Shown here: positions 42,291-51,350 of the stretch, piece after piece | Layout of the letters: each line of letters begins with the position of its first letter | Position numbering within the stretch: the stretch's first letter is position 1 | Source: Albibacterium sp035514885 | Lineage (GTDB): Bacteria; Bacteroidota; Bacteroidia; Sphingobacteriales; Sphingobacteriaceae | NCBI RefSeq assembly: GCF_035514885.1 | Contig: NZ_DATJCH010000013.1 | Span: forward strand, 39,480 to 103,479 | DNA: 64,000 nt | Reading direction: 5' to 3' | Notes under the pieces: model-generated | Told to the model about the DNA's origin: nothing | What the model saw: the letters and a program-made list of their open reading frames with translations, nothing else | Databases searched by the model: none | Program-made: the position numbers and the translations under genes

Positions 42291-43448
42291 TTAAGATTCT
42301 GGAATACCCAATGCCGTATAATAACCTGATGAAAAACAAGCCTGTAATAAATATCCTCCCGTTGGAGCATCCCAATCGAGCATCTCTCCACAACATTGTA
42401 TAGCTGGATATCTCTTTAAAAATAACTTAGGATTTAATTCCTCCCAATCAACACCACCATAAGTTGAAATCACTTCATCAATGGGTCTGAAGCCGGCCAG
42501 TTCAATCGGAAACTTCTTAATCTTATAGGCTAATAAACCTGGATCTATATAAGTTGCCTTATCTAACTTTTTCAAGAGTGCCAATTTCACCGGTTCGAGA
42601 TGTAGCTTATTCTTTAATACTTCAGAAATCTTTCCAGACGACAACAAATCTATAATTCTTTCGTGAGTAAGATTCGGCTTCAAGTCTACATATATATATT
42701 GAGGAAAGGATTTTTCTCTCAAGAAGCGATTCATAAAATACACTGCCGAACCTTCAATACCATAATCAGTAATAATGAATTCTCCGTATTTCGAACCAAA
42801 TTCATTAAATACATAAACATTCTTTAAAGCTTTACCGGCTAAGTCTTGCCAAGGCTCAAGCATTTCTAAACCTGAATTAGCAGCTTCTAAAGGCTTAAGC
42901 TTTATACCCTTCTTAAAAAAAAGAGATGTCCAGTTTCCGTCCGAACCTGTTATTGCCCAAGACTTACCACCAAATGCAAATACAGCACGCTGATAAAGCA
43001 CTTCCTCCATTCCATTGTCGGTCATAAAAATCAACTTCTTTAAGTCAAAATCAATTAAACGATAATTAAATAGAAATCGAACATTTAGCACCTCCAAGGT
43101 CGAAAGCCACTTTTGCAATACTTCAATGGGCTTAATCCCTTTTACAGGAAAAATCTTTCCTGAAGATCCAACATAGGTTGGAACACCAATAGAATGTAAC
43201 CAATGAACTGTATCTTGATTAGTAAACTCTCGGACAATGGATTGAATCTCTTGTGAATCATAGCGGCTAAGAAACAATTCTAATTCCTCCGAGTGAGTGA
43301 GGTTAAATCCACCCTGTCCTGCAACTAAAAATTTACGGGCTGGTGCAGATTTATGATCATACACATTTACAGAGTATCCCTTTAATGCAAACTGATGTGC
43401 TGCCATTAAGCCTGCCGGACCCGCTCCTACGATATGTACACTCTTCAT
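42291..43448 (-). CDS. HI0933/TIGR03862-type flavoprotein
   Basis: This 385-residue FAD-dependent oxidoreductase has the dinucleotide motif VHIVGAGPAGLMAAHQFA, then ARKFLVAGQGGFNLTHSEE, FAFGGKSWAITGSDG and a C-terminal CCGEMLDWDAPTGGYLLQACFSSG. These match the TIGR03862/HI0933-like family. The natural substrate is unknown. It is divergent from the MFS gene with 72 nt between starts. Confidence 0.88.
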   Translation of the reverse strand: MKSVHIVGAGPAGLMAAHQFALKGYSVNVYDHKSAPARKFLVAGQGGFNLTHSEELELFLSRYDSQEIQSIVREFTNQDTVHWLHSIGVPTYVGSSGKIFPVKGIKPIEVLQKWLSTLEVLNVRFLFNYRLIDFDLKKLIFMTDNGMEEVLYQRAVFAFGGKSWAITGSDGNWTSLFFKKGIKLKPLEAANSGLEMLEPWQDLAGKALKNVYVFNEFGSKYGEFIITDYGIEGSAVYFMNRFLREKSFPQYIYVDLKPNLTHERIIDLLSSGKISEVLKNKLHLEPVKLALLKKLDKATYIDPGLLAYKIKKFPIELAGFRPIDEVISTYGGVDWEELNPKLFLKRYPAIQCCGEMLDWDAPTGGYLLQACFSSGYYTALGIPES

Positions 43449-43520
43449 GGATACGAAATTACCATTTTATGGCGTTTATTGCTTAGATTTAATTTAAAAT
43501 AAGCTCCTCTCTAACGTATT

Positions 43521-44738
43521 ATGCTGTTATTCCGATCTCTCAAATATTATAATTACAGATTGTTTTTTACCGGCCAATCTATCTCTCTTATAGGAACTTG
43601 GATGCAAAGAGTGGCTATAAGCTGGTTGGTATACCGTTTAACAGGATCGCCCTTTATTCTCGGATTAATCTCATTCGCAAGTCTTTTCCCATCCCTCATA
43701 TTAGCCCCTTTTGCAGGTAGTTTAGTAGACCGACACAATAAGTTCAAAATATTTTGGTTTACACAAATTATTCTCATGCTTCAGGCAGGAACATTGGCTC
43801 TAATGGTATGGTTAAATTATTATAACATTTTATGGATCGGAATATTAAGTTTAATACAAGGTCTAGTAACATCTTTAGATGTTACCGCACGTCAATCTCT
43901 GGTGGTAAATCTGGTCGATTTAAAAGAAGATATTCCCAATGCTATTGCGCTTAACTCATCAGTATTTAACGGGGCTCGCTTAATAGGGCCTGCGATAGCT
44001 GGCGTAATTCTAAGTTCATTTGGAGAAAATATTTGCTTCCTGATTAACTTCCTCAGCTATATTGCGGTATTAGTTTGTCTCTTACTTATGAAGATCAAAA
44101 TAACTGTACCAAAAAAATCAACCGAAAACATCTGGTTCGACCTAAAAGAAGGCTTCCGATACCTTAAAGCTTCACCCAACATATCTTCATTAATCCTACT
44201 AATGGCCTCGTCGAGTTTATTGGTCATTCCTTACACTACCTTTTTACCAGTGTTCGCAAAAGATATCTTTAATGGCGATGCCACAACTTTTAGTTGGTTT
44301 GAAAGCTGTGGTGGTTTAGGAGCATTAATCGGTGCAATATATATGGCAACACTCAAATCGCATCGTAATTTTACAAAGATAATTATACGCTCGAGCTTTA
44401 TTTTGTCAATATCCGTGCTTGGGTTAGCTTTATCTCCATCTTTAATCATAGGACTGCTCTTCGCAGCCTCAGGCGCATTAGGACTAATGGCTCAAAACTC
44501 TTCTATCAATACCTATTTACAAACACATACAGATGATAATATGAGAGGGAGGACGATGAGTTATTATATTATGGCATTTCAAGGAGTTCTACCAATTGGC
44601 GCACTGATGATGGGCTATTTCGCACATCTCTTTGGTACTGTTTTAGTTGTTGCCCTTGAGGGGATTGCTGGAATTCTAATAATGATCAGTTTTATTCTTT
44701 ATAGAAAACATCGGCTTAAAGAGGCAAAAAGCCGCTAA
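43521..44738 (+). CDS. MFS transporter, EntS-like exporter family
   Basis: This 405-residue major-facilitator protein has twelve expected helices. FFTGQSISLIGTWMQRVAISWLVYRLTGSPFILG at the start and LAPFAGSLVDRHNKFKIFWFTQ (the loop 2-3 motif) mark the MFS_3/EntS-like group, which includes siderophore and drug exporters. NLVDLKEDIPNAIALNSSVFNGARLIGPAIAG is also typical. The substrate is unknown. It converges with the sphingolipid operon, with only 4 nt between stop codons. Confidence 0.9.
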   Translation: MLLFRSLKYYNYRLFFTGQSISLIGTWMQRVAISWLVYRLTGSPFILGLISFASLFPSLILAPFAGSLVDRHNKFKIFWFTQIILMLQAGTLALMVWLNYYNILWIGILSLIQGLVTSLDVTARQSLVVNLVDLKEDIPNAIALNSSVFNGARLIGPAIAGVILSSFGENICFLINFLSYIAVLVCLLLMKIKITVPKKSTENIWFDLKEGFRYLKASPNISSLILLMASSSLLVIPYTTFLPVFAKDIFNGDATTFSWFESCGGLGALIGAIYMATLKSHRNFTKIIIRSSFILSISVLGLALSPSLIIGLLFAASGALGLMAQNSSINTYLQTHTDDNMRGRTMSYYIMAFQGVLPIGALMMGYFAHLFGTVLVVALEGIAGILIMISFILYRKHRLKEAKSR

Positions 44739-44742
44739 ACCC

Positions 44743-45732
44743 TTAAAGCCATTCGCTCTCTTTATACCAATTTAAGGTCTCAGAAAGCCCTTGCTTCAAA
44801 CTATACTCGGGTATAAAATTTAAATCTCTTTGAATTCTACTAATATCGCAAGCCCAATTGACTGCCGTAAGCTCGCTCATCTTCTCCTTATTTAATACAG
44901 GGGTATCCTTTCTATAAGAATACAAACGATCCATTAGAATAGCCATATAATTCACCATAAAAACAGGCAAATGGATTCTGAATGCCTTTTTATCTAAAAT
45001 TAATTTAGCTGTGTCTGCTAATGCATATCGACTATAAACAATACCATCGGTAATATTATACACTTCATGAGAAGAATTAACCGTCAGTACTTTCACAAGA
45101 GCTTTAGCTAAATCTTTTACATAAATAAAACTAAGTTGTTGATCCATCCTGCCGATATATGGATCAAGTCCTGTATTGATTGCTTTGAATAATACAAATA
45201 AATCCTGCTCTCGAGGACCATATACAGCGGTAGGACGAATAATAGCTAAAGGCAAATTCGGTATCTTCAATAGGCATTGTTCTGCTATTAACTTACTCCG
45301 ACCATAACTGGTAACTGGATTAGGAACAGAATCATCCTGTATTAAAGCATGCAGATCTTGAATAGGCCCCAAGGCAGCCAAACTGCTCACCAATACAAAC
45401 TTCTCAACAGGAATAGTAACCTGAGTAGCTGCAAGTGCCAGGTTCTTACTATATTCAGCATTTACGCGATTATAATCAGCCAAGGTTTTAGCTTTAGTAA
45501 TTCCTGCAGCATGAATGATAAAGTCATATCTCTTCTCCTCAATCTCATTTCTGAGGTCCTCAACAGAATTATAATTAAGATGTGTGTAATTGATATTAAA
45601 TTGACTGAGATGGTCAATCTTACTACTTGGCCTGACAGCTGCAAAAACCTCTAGTCCACTCCGTAACGCTTCTGCAATTAAATGATACCCTACAAAACCG
45701 CTTGCACCTGTTATGAGGATTCTTTTTTTCAT
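44743..45732 (-). CDS. NAD-dependent epimerase/dehydratase, probable ceramide or 3-ketosphinganine reductase
   Basis: This 329-residue extended SDR has the Rossmann motif ITGASGFVGYHLI, the segment LVSSLAALGP, and the catalytic Tyr-x3-Lys in SYGRSKLIAEQ. It is the third gene of a coupled trio: its start overlaps the upstream gene by 4 nt. CerR of Caulobacter, an NAD-dependent epimerase-like reductase, is the model for the reduction step in bacterial ceramide synthesis, and its linkage to spt and the GNAT-like gene supports the same role. The exact order of reduction (sphinganine or ceramide level) is not decided by sequence. Confidence 0.82.
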   Translation of the reverse strand: MKKRILITGASGFVGYHLIAEALRSGLEVFAAVRPSSKIDHLSQFNINYTHLNYNSVEDLRNEIEEKRYDFIIHAAGITKAKTLADYNRVNAEYSKNLALAATQVTIPVEKFVLVSSLAALGPIQDLHALIQDDSVPNPVTSYGRSKLIAEQCLLKIPNLPLAIIRPTAVYGPREQDLFVLFKAINTGLDPYIGRMDQQLSFIYVKDLAKALVKVLTVNSSHEVYNITDGIVYSRYALADTAKLILDKKAFRIHLPVFMVNYMAILMDRLYSYRKDTPVLNKEKMSELTAVNWACDISRIQRDLNFIPEYSLKQGLSETLNWYKESEWL

Positions 45733-46850
45733 AATGATTTCTCCAGTATCCTATATTTACGATATGGAATACCATTGATGCGTTCGATTGCTTTATTTAC
45801 TAAATCATTGTGCTCCAGAGTCCATGAAGCTTCCGCATAGGTATAGTTTTTTTCTTGGAAAGCCTTGATAATTAACCCATATAAGCAAGCTTCAATCCCC
45901 ATCTTTCTATAACCATCAACAACCCCTAAGGTCATAATACGTATACCTTTAATCTTCTTTTTCATTCCTAATAACTTGAAGATTCCAAAAGGAAGTAAGC
46001 GTCCTTTTTTAATAGTCTTAAGAATAGGATTAATATCCGGGATGGCTAATGCGAAACCTATCAATTTCCCATTTTGCTCAGCAACCAAGCAAAAATCAGG
46101 ATCTAAGATTAATTTTAAATCCTTCGCCATGTGGTCAAATTCCTTATCCGTCATTGGAACAAAACCTAAATTACTATCCCATGCTTTATTATACACCTCT
46201 TTAACTGCCCTCACCTCTTCTGCAAAATTCTTCATATTGATCTTTCGGACAGTAATTGAAGCTCTTTTTAAACGCTCCTGAATAATATCAAGTAATTTTA
46301 CAGAACGGTCATCATAGGCACCTGTTTCATAATAATAAGCTCTCAGATCCATACGTTTACTGAATCCAAAGTTTTCCAGCAATTGTAAATAATAAGGAGG
46401 GTTATAAGGCATCATAACCATTGGAGACCCATCGAAACCATCTATTAGGAGGCCACAGGTTTCATTTGTTGAAAAATTAACTGGTCCAATAACAGTATTT
46501 AAGCCTTGATCTTTCAACCATTGTGCTGCAGTATGAAATAATAAATCTGCAGTCTCCTGGTCATTAATACATTCAAAGAAACCAAAAAAACCATCCGTTG
46601 AATGATGAAGTGCATTGTGGTTATTATTCCGAATAGCAGCAATTCTACCTACTACCTCCTGATCGTCATAAACCAAAAATAGTTGAACTTTTGAATGCTC
46701 ATGAAATGGATGTTTCCTTGGTGTAAGCATATCACGCTGAGCTATAAATAACTCGGGAACGTAATTAGGGTCATCCTTAAATAGCGTATGAGGGAAATCT
46801 ATAAACGATTTAAGTCCTTTTGATCCCTTAACTGCTATAACTTTTTTCAT
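45729..46850 (-). CDS. GNAT-like protein, probable bacterial ceramide synthase
   Basis: This 373-residue protein consists of tandem acyltransferase-like folds. FPHTLFKDDPNYVPELFIAQRDMLTPRKHPF and GPVNFSTNETCGLLIDGFDGSPMVMMPYNPPYY mark a family found widely in sphingolipid-making Bacteroidota and Caulobacter, where a GNAT-type protein (bCerS) attaches the fatty acid. The C-terminal half has the acetyltransferase-like GVVDGYRKMGIEACLYGLII. It overlaps spt and the reductase by 4 nt at each end, so the three are coupled. The assignment to bCerS is from family memory and context. Confidence 0.72.
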   Translation of the reverse strand: MKKVIAVKGSKGLKSFIDFPHTLFKDDPNYVPELFIAQRDMLTPRKHPFHEHSKVQLFLVYDDQEVVGRIAAIRNNNHNALHHSTDGFFGFFECINDQETADLLFHTAAQWLKDQGLNTVIGPVNFSTNETCGLLIDGFDGSPMVMMPYNPPYYLQLLENFGFSKRMDLRAYYYETGAYDDRSVKLLDIIQERLKRASITVRKINMKNFAEEVRAVKEVYNKAWDSNLGFVPMTDKEFDHMAKDLKLILDPDFCLVAEQNGKLIGFALAIPDINPILKTIKKGRLLPFGIFKLLGMKKKIKGIRIMTLGVVDGYRKMGIEACLYGLIIKAFQEKNYTYAEASWTLEHNDLVNKAIERINGIPYRKYRILEKSL

Positions 46851-48052
46851 AAAGCAATATTAACAGTCTCTTCTTGTACCATCTTATATGCAGCAGAGAT
46901 TTTCTCAACAGCTTCTTCAATTTGTGCAAATGTGTGAGTAGCCATTAACGAAAACCGAATTAAAGAATCAGTCGAAGCAACAGCGGGAGATACCACAGGA
47001 TTTACAAATATCCCATTGTTATGAAGAATATTCGTAACCTTAAATGTTTTATCATTATCACGAATATATATAGGGAGAATCGGGCTTTCTGAATGTCCAA
47101 TATCAAATCCTGCGTCTACCAATAGTTTAGTGGCATGGTGCGTATTTCTCCACAAAGTTTCAATACGTTCCGGTTCAGATTCAATAATGTCTAAAGCAGC
47201 AATCACACTCGCAACAGACGCAGGAGGCATACTCGCACTAAACATCAAAGATCTTGCTCTATGTTTTATAAATTCAATAGTCTCTTTAGTACCAGCAACA
47301 AAGCCACCTAAAGAAGCAAGTGATTTACTAAAAGTTCCCATAATAAGATCAACATCGTCATTCAAATTAAAATGAGAAGCAGTTCCAGAACCTTTATTAC
47401 CAATAACACCCAAACTATGAGCGTCGTCAACCATTATATTAACACCAAACTCTTCAGCAATCTTAACAATTTCGGGAAGCTTAACCAAATCCCCCTCCAT
47501 GCTAAATATACCATCTACCACCAAGAGCTTAGCAGAAGCTTCTGGTAAACGGCTCAATTTCTTTCTCAAATCGTCCATATCGTTATGTCCATACTTAATA
47601 GTACGTGCAAAAGACAAACGACTTCCATCAATGATAGAAGCATGATTAGACTCATCTAAAATAAGATAATCATTGCGATCCAATAAACATGATATTACAC
47701 CCAAGTTAACCTGAAAACCCGTACTAAAGAGTACTGCGGCTTCTTTATTAACATACTTTGCTAAACGTTCTTCCAATTCAAGGTGAATATCCAGGGTACC
47801 ATTTAAAAAACGTGAACCAGCACAACCTGTTCCATAAACATCAATGGCAGCCTTAGAAGCTTCCTTAATCTTAGGATGGTTGGTCAATCCCAAATAAGAA
47901 TTTGACCCAAACATTAGCACCTTTTTACCATCAATAATAACCTCTGTATCTTGAGCAGACTCTATTGAACGAAAATAAGGATATAACCCCCGCTTCTTGA
48001 TGGCTATTGCATCTTGAAATGACTCAACCCTATCAGATAATTTCTTACGCAT
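46847..48052 (-). CDS. spt: Serine palmitoyltransferase
   Basis: This 401-residue alpha-oxoamine synthase joins serine and an acyl thioester to start sphingolipid synthesis. Key parts: NSYLGLTNHPKI, GTGCAGSRFLNGT, DESNHASIIDGSRLS, VDDAHSLGVIGNKGSGTA, and the PLP Lys243 in GTFSKSLASLGGF. The alternative is glycine C-acetyltransferase (kbl), which is similar. The linkage to a GNAT-like ceramide synthase and reductase decides for spt. The start overlaps nothing upstream. A TACATTTG -7-like element lies 70 nt upstream. Confidence 0.88.
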   Translation of the reverse strand: MRKKLSDRVESFQDAIAIKKRGLYPYFRSIESAQDTEVIIDGKKVLMFGSNSYLGLTNHPKIKEASKAAIDVYGTGCAGSRFLNGTLDIHLELEERLAKYVNKEAAVLFSTGFQVNLGVISCLLDRNDYLILDESNHASIIDGSRLSFARTIKYGHNDMDDLRKKLSRLPEASAKLLVVDGIFSMEGDLVKLPEIVKIAEEFGVNIMVDDAHSLGVIGNKGSGTASHFNLNDDVDLIMGTFSKSLASLGGFVAGTKETIEFIKHRARSLMFSASMPPASVASVIAALDIIESEPERIETLWRNTHHATKLLVDAGFDIGHSESPILPIYIRDNDKTFKVTNILHNNGIFVNPVVSPAVASTDSLIRFSLMATHTFAQIEEAVEKISAAYKMVQEETVNIAL

Positions 48053-48121
48053 ACTTAAATTAATTTATTTACAACGCCTCAAAGTCGAGTACCTTGATCA
48101 TAATATTACCCTAATTTAAAG

Positions 48122-48129
48122 CAAATGTA
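48122..48129 (-). promoter_or_regulatory. Possible -7 promoter element for the sphingolipid operon
   Basis: On the minus strand the sequence reads TACATTTG, an exact TAnnTTTG match, 70 nt before the spt start. I see no TTG at the ideal spacing, so the call is weak. Confidence 0.35.
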
Positions 48130-48202
48130 AATTTTTGTTTGCAATTATTTACACTTTTCAGCTTTTGATTATTTAAAACACAAACATTACACGTTAAAAC
48201 TG

Positions 48203-49075
48203 CTACCCAAACAAATCGCTACTTAAATAACGATCGCCCCGATCACAAGCAATAAACACGATATTCGCATTTTCTACTTCACTTGCCAATTTCAATGCAG
48301 CCGCAAATGCTCCACCACTGCTCATACCTACAAAAATACCCTCTTTTTTAGCAAGCTGGCGTGCCTTATCAGTAGCCTCCTCCTGCGAGACATCCATAAT
48401 TCTATCAACTCTTTTAGGATCATAGATTTTAGGTAAATACGCTTCAGGCCATCTCCTGATACCTGGAATAGATGATTCTTCAGTAGGTTGACATCCAATT
48501 ATCTGAACATTTGGGTTTTGTTCCTTCAAAAACATTGAACAGCCCATAATACTTCCTGTTGTTCCCATAGAGCTTACAAAATGAGTGATCTTCCCATCTG
48601 TATCACGCCATATTTCCGGACCTGTACTTTTATAATGCGATTTATAGTTATCCTCATTCGAAAACTGATCAACCAAAAAATACCCAGTATCTGCACCTTT
48701 TTGCTCAGCATAATCTCTACAGTCTTCAATAGATTCCAATAGAGTTACCTGAGCACCCAAAGCCTCCATGGTTAGCGTTCTCTCTCTTGTAGAATTTGCC
48801 GGCATAACCAATTCTATATCCAAATCGTAATAACCGGCGATCATCGCTAATGCAATACCTGTATTCCCGCTTGTAGCCTCAATAAGTTTAGTTCCCTTTT
48901 TAATATCACCTCGCTCCATAGCGCTTTGGATCATATTTAAAGCAGCTCTATCTTTTACACTCCCACCCGGATTATTACCTTCAAGCTTTGCATATATATT
49001 TACATTAGGATAGGGATTCAAATGCTGAATCTCCACTATTGGAGTATTGCCAATACAATCTATAATTGTCTTCAT
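48203..49075 (-). CDS. cysM: Cysteine synthase
   Basis: This 290-residue PLP enzyme makes cysteine from O-acetylserine and sulfide. PGGSVKDR carries the PLP Lys41, EATSGNTGIALAMIAG binds the substrate, and GTTGSIMG binds phosphate. GRRWPEAYLPKI-like text (IPGIRRWPEAYLP) and the shorter C-terminus favour the CysM/CysK2 type over CysK. It overlaps the upstream cysE gene by 4 nt, so the two steps of cysteine synthesis are coupled. Confidence 0.92.
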   Translation of the reverse strand: MKTIIDCIGNTPIVEIQHLNPYPNVNIYAKLEGNNPGGSVKDRAALNMIQSAMERGDIKKGTKLIEATSGNTGIALAMIAGYYDLDIELVMPANSTRERTLTMEALGAQVTLLESIEDCRDYAEQKGADTGYFLVDQFSNEDNYKSHYKSTGPEIWRDTDGKITHFVSSMGTTGSIMGCSMFLKEQNPNVQIIGCQPTEESSIPGIRRWPEAYLPKIYDPKRVDRIMDVSQEEATDKARQLAKKEGIFVGMSSGGAFAAALKLASEVENANIVFIACDRGDRYLSSDLFG

Positions 49076-49887
49076 TGAATTCTGTCTTTAGTATCAATCA
49101 CTTTAACAGTTGATTGATGATATACGGTGGAATTTGGCGGAACACTCTTTGTTAACCATACATTACCACCGATAATACAATTATGTCCAACAGTAGTATC
49201 ACCACCCAAAATAGTAGCTCCTGCATATAAAACAACATGATCTTCTATGGTAGGATGTCTTTTTGTATTCGCAAACAATTTCTCCACACTTAAGCCCCCT
49301 AATGTAACACCCTGATATATTTTAACATGCTTACCAATAATCGTTGTTTCGCCAATTACAATACCAGTACCATGGTCAATATAAAGATATTCACCAATTA
49401 CTGCTCCCGGATGGATATCAATACCGGTTTTAGAATGAGCCAGTTCCGTCAAAATACGCGGAATCAAAGGTACGTCAAGTTTCAATAATGCATGTGCTAT
49501 TCTATAAAAAGAAATAGCTAAAAACCCAGGATAGGTTCTTATGATTTCGAATTCACTTTTAGCAGCCGGATCACCATTTAAAATAGCCGAAATATCGGTA
49601 TTCATCTTTCGGTAAAGAGCTGGAAATTCTTTAAAAAATGTTTGAGCAACTAATTCATTATTACAGTCGCTGCAAGCTTTGGTAGCATTTAATAGCTGTA
49701 CCAATTCCTTTTCTAAATTAGAAAAGGAATTCTTAATCTCATCCAATGAGTATTGATGAGACACAGAACGCTCTGGAAACACTAAATTCAAAAGATCAAA
49801 TACCCAATCACCAATCACCTGATTGGAAGGTACAGCTTGAATATTCACTTGTTTTTCCAGTATATGACGATAAAAATCTTCGTTCAT
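49072..49887 (-). CDS. cysE: Serine O-acetyltransferase
   Basis: This 271-residue left-handed beta-helix acetyltransferase makes O-acetylserine. The N-terminal ~140 residues are helical. Then hexapeptide repeats follow: TGIDIHPGAVIGEYLYIDHGTGIVIGETTIIGKHVKIYQGVTLGG with the active-site DHGTG, and HPTIEDHVVLYAGATILGG. It is of the longer EpsC-like form. It overlaps cysM by 4 nt. Confidence 0.93.
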   Translation of the reverse strand: MNEDFYRHILEKQVNIQAVPSNQVIGDWVFDLLNLVFPERSVSHQYSLDEIKNSFSNLEKELVQLLNATKACSDCNNELVAQTFFKEFPALYRKMNTDISAILNGDPAAKSEFEIIRTYPGFLAISFYRIAHALLKLDVPLIPRILTELAHSKTGIDIHPGAVIGEYLYIDHGTGIVIGETTIIGKHVKIYQGVTLGGLSVEKLFANTKRHPTIEDHVVLYAGATILGGDTTVGHNCIIGGNVWLTKSVPPNSTVYHQSTVKVIDTKDRIQ

Positions 49888-49904
49888 TATAATATTATTG
49901 ATTG

Positions 49905-51188
49905 TTATTCAATGTCAATCTGTTTATCAAAAAGCAATAATTTATCTATACGCAAACCATCCATATCAACAATCTCAATTAAAAGATCATCAACATTTAA
50001 TTTCTCTCCGGTCAAAGGGATATGTCTTATTTTATCAAGTACAAAACCAGAGATGGTTGTATACCTTGAGTGGTCCTTTTCTATAACATCCCGACCAAAG
50101 AACTGATTAATCTCAATAATTGTTGTTTTACCATTAACCAGGTAACTGCCATCTTCTCTTTTTAAAATATTGATATCTTCATCTTCCTCTGGCAAATCGC
50201 CAACAATAGCCTCAAAAAGATCATTCAAAGTTGTAATCCCAACAATTCCTCCATATTCATCGACCACGATAGCCATGTATTGCTTTTGAGCTTTAAAAGT
50301 GTTCAAAATCCTAAAAGCTGGAGTATTCTGTGAAATAATTACAGGCTTACGGATAATTTCTAAAATGTTAAAATCATCCCTCCGAAAATTGCTAAGGAAA
50401 TCTTTAACATGAATTATCCCTCGCATATTATCAATCGAACCTTCGGAGGCTATAAACTTAGAGTGCGAACTCTCCTTTATACGATCAAATATTTCATCTA
50501 TACTTTCTTCAACATTTATCCATTCTAAATCTGATCGGTGTGTCAACATGGATTTAGCAGTTTGATCGGTAAACATAAAAAGGTTTTGGTGAACCTGAGT
50601 CTCTTCTCTTTCCAATACACCTTGATTACCGGCGGTCTTAAGCAAAAATCGCAATTCATCTTCACTAATCTTATCACCTTCACGCTGTTTAATACCAAAA
50701 AGCCTTACAATTATACTTGTTGAAAAAGATAAGAGCTTAACAAAAGGATAAGCTACAAGTGTGAAATATTTAATAATGGGGATAGCAAATAATGCGATGG
50801 GTTCTGCATTATTCATGGCCAGGGTCTTAGGAACCAACTCTCCAATAACAATAGAAACATAGGTAATACCACCAATCACAATGATTAAGGAGATTGTATG
50901 AACATATTCTCCTAAATAAGAAAACTGCGATAGGTAGGCTTCCATATTGCCGGTTAGAGTTGCCCCTCCATAAGCACCTGCAACAATACCAATCAATGTA
51001 ATACCCACTTGAACAGAGGAAAGAAAATTTTCTGGGCTTCTGAGAAGGTTCAAAACCGTTTCGGCTCTCTTATTTCCCTGTGAGGCCAAATGTTCTAAAC
51101 GACTTTTTTTTACGGTTACTAATGCAATCTCTGATAAAGCGAAAAAACCATTTAATAATATTAAGATTAGAATAATAAGTATTTCCAT
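49905..51188 (-). CDS. CNNM/CorC (hemolysin C-like) CBS-domain membrane protein
   Basis: This 427-residue protein has an N-terminal DUF21 domain with three to four membrane helices (FFALSEIALVTVKKSRLEHLASQGN, NFLSSVQVGITLIGIVAGAYGG, VPKTLAMNNAEPIALF), then two CBS domains (about residues 200-330, TDQTAKSMLTHRSDLEWI and VVDEYGGIVGITTLNDLFEAIVGD) and a C-terminal CorC_HlyC domain. Homologs act in magnesium or divalent-cation transport. It lies upstream of cysE with a 17-nt gap and downstream of the metal-efflux operon. Confidence 0.9.
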   Translation of the reverse strand: MEILIILILILLNGFFALSEIALVTVKKSRLEHLASQGNKRAETVLNLLRSPENFLSSVQVGITLIGIVAGAYGGATLTGNMEAYLSQFSYLGEYVHTISLIIVIGGITYVSIVIGELVPKTLAMNNAEPIALFAIPIIKYFTLVAYPFVKLLSFSTSIIVRLFGIKQREGDKISEDELRFLLKTAGNQGVLEREETQVHQNLFMFTDQTAKSMLTHRSDLEWINVEESIDEIFDRIKESSHSKFIASEGSIDNMRGIIHVKDFLSNFRRDDFNILEIIRKPVIISQNTPAFRILNTFKAQKQYMAIVVDEYGGIVGITTLNDLFEAIVGDLPEEDEDINILKREDGSYLVNGKTTIIEINQFFGRDVIEKDHSRYTTISGFVLDKIRHIPLTGEKLNVDDLLIEIVDMDGLRIDKLLLFDKQIDIE

Positions 51189-51350
51189 CTATTGTATTAC
51201 AAATTTATATTCTCTTCTAAGCACCTCATCTGAGTCCATTAATACCTTTGTTAGTTAAGGAATGGTAAAGTTACTCATTTAAGAAATTAATATGAATAGT
51301 ATTATTTGTAATATTTCAAATCATAATTTTATTACAAAACTATGTTCTAA

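Noticed and set aside
51305..51338. Inverted repeat TTTGTAAT-N18-ATTACAAA after the adaptor gene
   Set aside because: The region is very AT-rich, the loop is long and no T-tract of note follows, so it may be chance.
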